Shown here piece after piece: positions 61,401-64,000 of a DNA stretch of 64,000 nucleotides. The DNA lies in the NCBI GenBank assembly GCA_028554645.1, contig JAQOOI010000069.1, positions 496,001 to 560,000 on the forward strand, in the 5' to 3' direction. The translations under genes were made by a program, and so were the position numbers. Numbering within the stretch: position 1 is the stretch's first letter; each line of letters begins with the position of its first letter. A model generated the notes under the pieces. The model saw only the letters and a program-made list of their open reading frames with translations, did no database searches and was not told where the DNA came from. This stretch comes from Omphalotus guepiniiformis. Taxonomy: Eukaryota; Basidiomycota; Agaricomycetes; Agaricales; Omphalotaceae.

Positions 61401-64000
61401 ACCATACGGCAACTTTGTCTCCGACAGGGATTTAGGGATAGCATCAGCATCAGCATCTGCACCTGCACCTGAAAACAACCTCCCCATCGCCATACAAAGG
61501 TCCCTCAACTGCTCTACGTCCTTCACGATCTCTTCGTCCCCGTCGTCATCATCACCCTCATCAGCCTCAGCATCATGTTTATCAACACCATTCGACGTCG
61601 AGTTCTTTCTGGACGCTTTCCGGGTGATACCGTCCATCCGCTCGCCTTGAGTGGCCTCAACACCTGCATCATCTCGTTCACCAACAGACAGCGCAGAATC
61701 ATCCATCCACTCTCGCTCAAGCGGCGACTCAACCTTCCTCTCCCACATCCACGGTCTAATCCCCTTTAAATCTCTAACAAGATCCCACCCTTTCGCATCC
61801 ACCATCCCATCGCTAGAACCGAACACAGGCCATTTGACATTTCTAACCTCGGCATCTACTCTCAATGCACCAAACGCTCCCGTACTGCTGGCGCAAACGC
61901 CCACCACCCGCTGCAGATAAGGTACCTTCACGAACTTGCCCGAGGGGGGTTTACCACCAAGAGAACCTTTGGAAGCACTGATTCCACTCTTTCCAAGTGC
62001 AGCGTCTACAGAGGATCTTGAGCGCACATAAACGTGCCCGGAGTCCGTACAGATGATGAGAGATCCTTCTGCGCCAATAGCCACATCCTGAAAGGAAGAA
62101 CGTTAACATCCAGGCATCTTCGTTTATGGCGAAAGTGAGACCAAGGTGATGACACAAAAGTGGTGGACACAAAAGTGAAGATACCAAGATGAAAGAATAC
62201 CCACCCTTACCGCTCCCACCAATCCTCTCTTCAAAGCCCACACCCTCTGAGGCTTAAACAACTTCGCCATCGCCACTCCACCTCCACCGCTTCCACTCGA
62301 AGCATCAACATCACCCATATCTGCCGAAGAACTCGAAGAGGACCCAAAAGCACCCACAGGCGGTACACCAGGCACCCCAAAAACAAAGAGCTCTCCACGC
62401 TCAGAAACACACGCAAAGTGTATGTAATTATTTTGAATATTCGTGCTTCCGCTACTAGCAGACTCTGATGCGACCATTGCGGAAAGGTTCGACGAATGTG
62501 GGTGTGAAGACGATAGACCCGGCGCGGTAAGTTGAGAAGTTGAAAGTGAACTCATTGAGAACGGAGGCGGGCTCTCATCTGAACACACAATCTTCACGAT
62601 TCGGGCTGATTTCAAGGCTTGAGGGGGTCGATAGGGTGTAATCGGGGACGGAAATGTATGTGCCGGGAAACTACACGATGCCAGATGAGAAGATTGCATC
62701 GTCATGGTTGAATTCTTGTAAACCTCACCTAAGTCTGCTCACCCGATCTCCCCACACAACCAGTACATCTCCTTTCCATCCTCCACCTGCACCTCCAGGT
62801 CCACCAAGTAAGCACGCCATCACACTTTCTCCCAGTGCAATCTGCACCACCGGCCTCGTAATCTTCGTCACCTTTCTCGGAAGAACCTGAGTCTGCGACC
62901 CAGTACCGACTCTCTCATACCCCAACTGACCGCCGTTCAGACCCCACGTATACACATTCCCTCCGCCTGCATCAGTTCCGGACCCATCCTGTACTCTCAC
63001 CCAACATGCAGAGGCACCCTTGCAAGCTGCAACGCCCAGCACGAATTCCCTCTTCAATGGACCGTACACCCTCCTAGGCACCAGCTGAATCTGCTCCCCG
63101 TTCGATGTCGTAGAACCTGAACCTGAAGTCCCATTCGAGAACAATATAAACTCTCCCGACTCGTCGAATACATGCGCTGTTGCAGTGGACCCATCGTCTA
63201 CTGTGTATCCTAACTGTGCGAAACGATTCAACCCCCAGGAATACACCTCACCGTTCTCCGTCACAGCAAGAGTGTGATCCTGGCCAAGAGCAACGGAGGC
63301 AACTTTGACGCGAGTAGAGGGGGCAGGAGATGACTGCGGGCCGCTCCTTGAAGGCGCAGGCTGCGATTGAACTGAACTGGTCCATGAAAGCTGCCTTAGA
63401 GCATACTGGGTATGTTGAGTGAGACCCAGACGACCACCCGAACCGAACCCGCACAAGGACAATGTCGAAGATGTAGACGATGGGGCCGAACTTCTGACAT
63501 CAGAGATGACGGCAGTGTGCAATCTGCCCATTTTTACTTGACGAACTCCTACACGAGCGAATCGTTCTTCAACAGACGCATTTTGTGCACGAGATACGTG
63601 AGGATGGGGGACAGGAACATGATCTGGGAATGAACGATCGGAGGTGTCACCGTGGCCTAAAGATGCGTTGCTGGCAAATATACGTATAAGCCAATCTCTT
63701 CTAATCGAGGGTATGGACAGTCATCATACCGATTTACACCCCAAGTAAAAAGCTCTACGTTTTCTGCAAATGCGTAGATGGGAGATACTGTCGATCCAGC
63801 TGGAGAAATGGATGGTTCGGGTTTGGTACCTTCAACAGTAGAGTTGTATAGATCGAAAGCAGTGTATCCTTCCAAATCCTTGAGTGTTGGGTCGGTATTC
63901 GAATGCTGAAGAAGCAAGAGGCTATGAAATGAAAGTTATAGATGAGAGAAGTCCGATCATCTAGTTTTCATGCACGTATACGTACACCACTACAAGATTA
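58477..64000 (-). CDS. ankyrin-RCC1-BTB protein (IBtk-like), 5' end outside window
   Basis: The gene reads leftward from the right edge to the stop at 58477. In order: an ankyrin end (QHSNTDPTLKDLEGYTAFDL, ~63910-63840); RCC1-type blades (VELFTWGVNR, GEVYSWGLNRFAQLGY, GNVYTWGLNGGQLGY, SGHVYVRS); a BTB domain (EGLKFPVHSVLLGGRSKVLRR; HTLSVLILMHYFYTDELL); a second BTB (PDVILELADSKEVRAYSGIL; EYVMKWMCYGQCEGLF) with a helical BACK-like part (ILKFLNIHNACYILAEASHY; LETFLERHMLDVL); a long Ser/Pro-rich linker; and a C-terminal SFVAIQQLQLEQG...SLVEIQQEEQERRQEEDFLKWW motif. This layout is that of inhibitor-of-Bruton-kinase proteins, CUL3 substrate adaptors. At least 1,500 residues lie within the window. 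Low-complexity Ala-Asp and Ser runs interrupt the propeller. Confidence 0.9.

Overview
The window looks like nuclear DNA of a mushroom-forming basidiomycete (Agaricomycetes). Coding exons are split by many 45-65 nt GT-AG introns. The gene families are typical of that group: a KDZ transposon carrying a TET/JBP dioxygenase, a NACHT-WD40 receptor, a T5orf172 protein, F-box/LRR-like proteins and a siderophore MFS carrier. All gene models were read by eye from open frames, splice signals and phase arithmetic. No search was run.

Layout, left to right. 1-2,650: the 3' end of a WD40 gene, a stretch without a clear gene, and a three-exon T5orf172 (GIY-YIG-like) gene. 2,657-18,629: two complete-looking DNA transposons almost touching. 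The first is a 4.5-kb hAT element (2,657-7,170; 13-bp inverted repeats, 8-bp duplication, intact 13-exon BED-finger transposase). Two bases beyond its duplication comes an 11.4-kb KDZ element (7,189-18,629; 483-bp near-identical inverted repeats, 8-bp duplication). The KDZ element holds five intact-looking genes: an HMG-like protein, a protein with an RNase H1 hybrid-binding-like domain, a TET/JBP-type 2-oxoglutarate/Fe(II) dioxygenase, a small basic protein and the KDZ transposase. 18,655-20,849: an inverted, decayed fragment of an F-box gene next to the intact gene.

21,449-33,122: a RING-type membrane protein, ALG12 mannosyltransferase, a PLP-binding YggS/PLPBP protein, a decayed ~525-bp tandem repeat, and a 1,452-residue NACHT-WD40 STAND protein. 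The central 3.6 kb of that gene is almost free of CpG. 33,897-46,695: all leftward - a coiled-coil protein with a C-terminal membrane segment, a CaMKK/SNF1-activating-type kinase, a 52-residue Cys-rich protein, and an aminotransferase with two introns over 1 kb. 46,950-58,500: sparsely coding, with a Gpr1/Fun34/YaaH acetate-family transporter, a siderophore transporter and a small coiled-coil gene. 58,477-64,000: a large ankyrin-RCC1-BTB (IBtk-like) gene running off the right edge.

The centrepiece is the KDZ element. It couples transposition functions to a predicted DNA-modified-base oxidase and three accessory proteins, and it sits about 10 kb from a host gene segment that carries the footprint expected of long-term CpG methylation.
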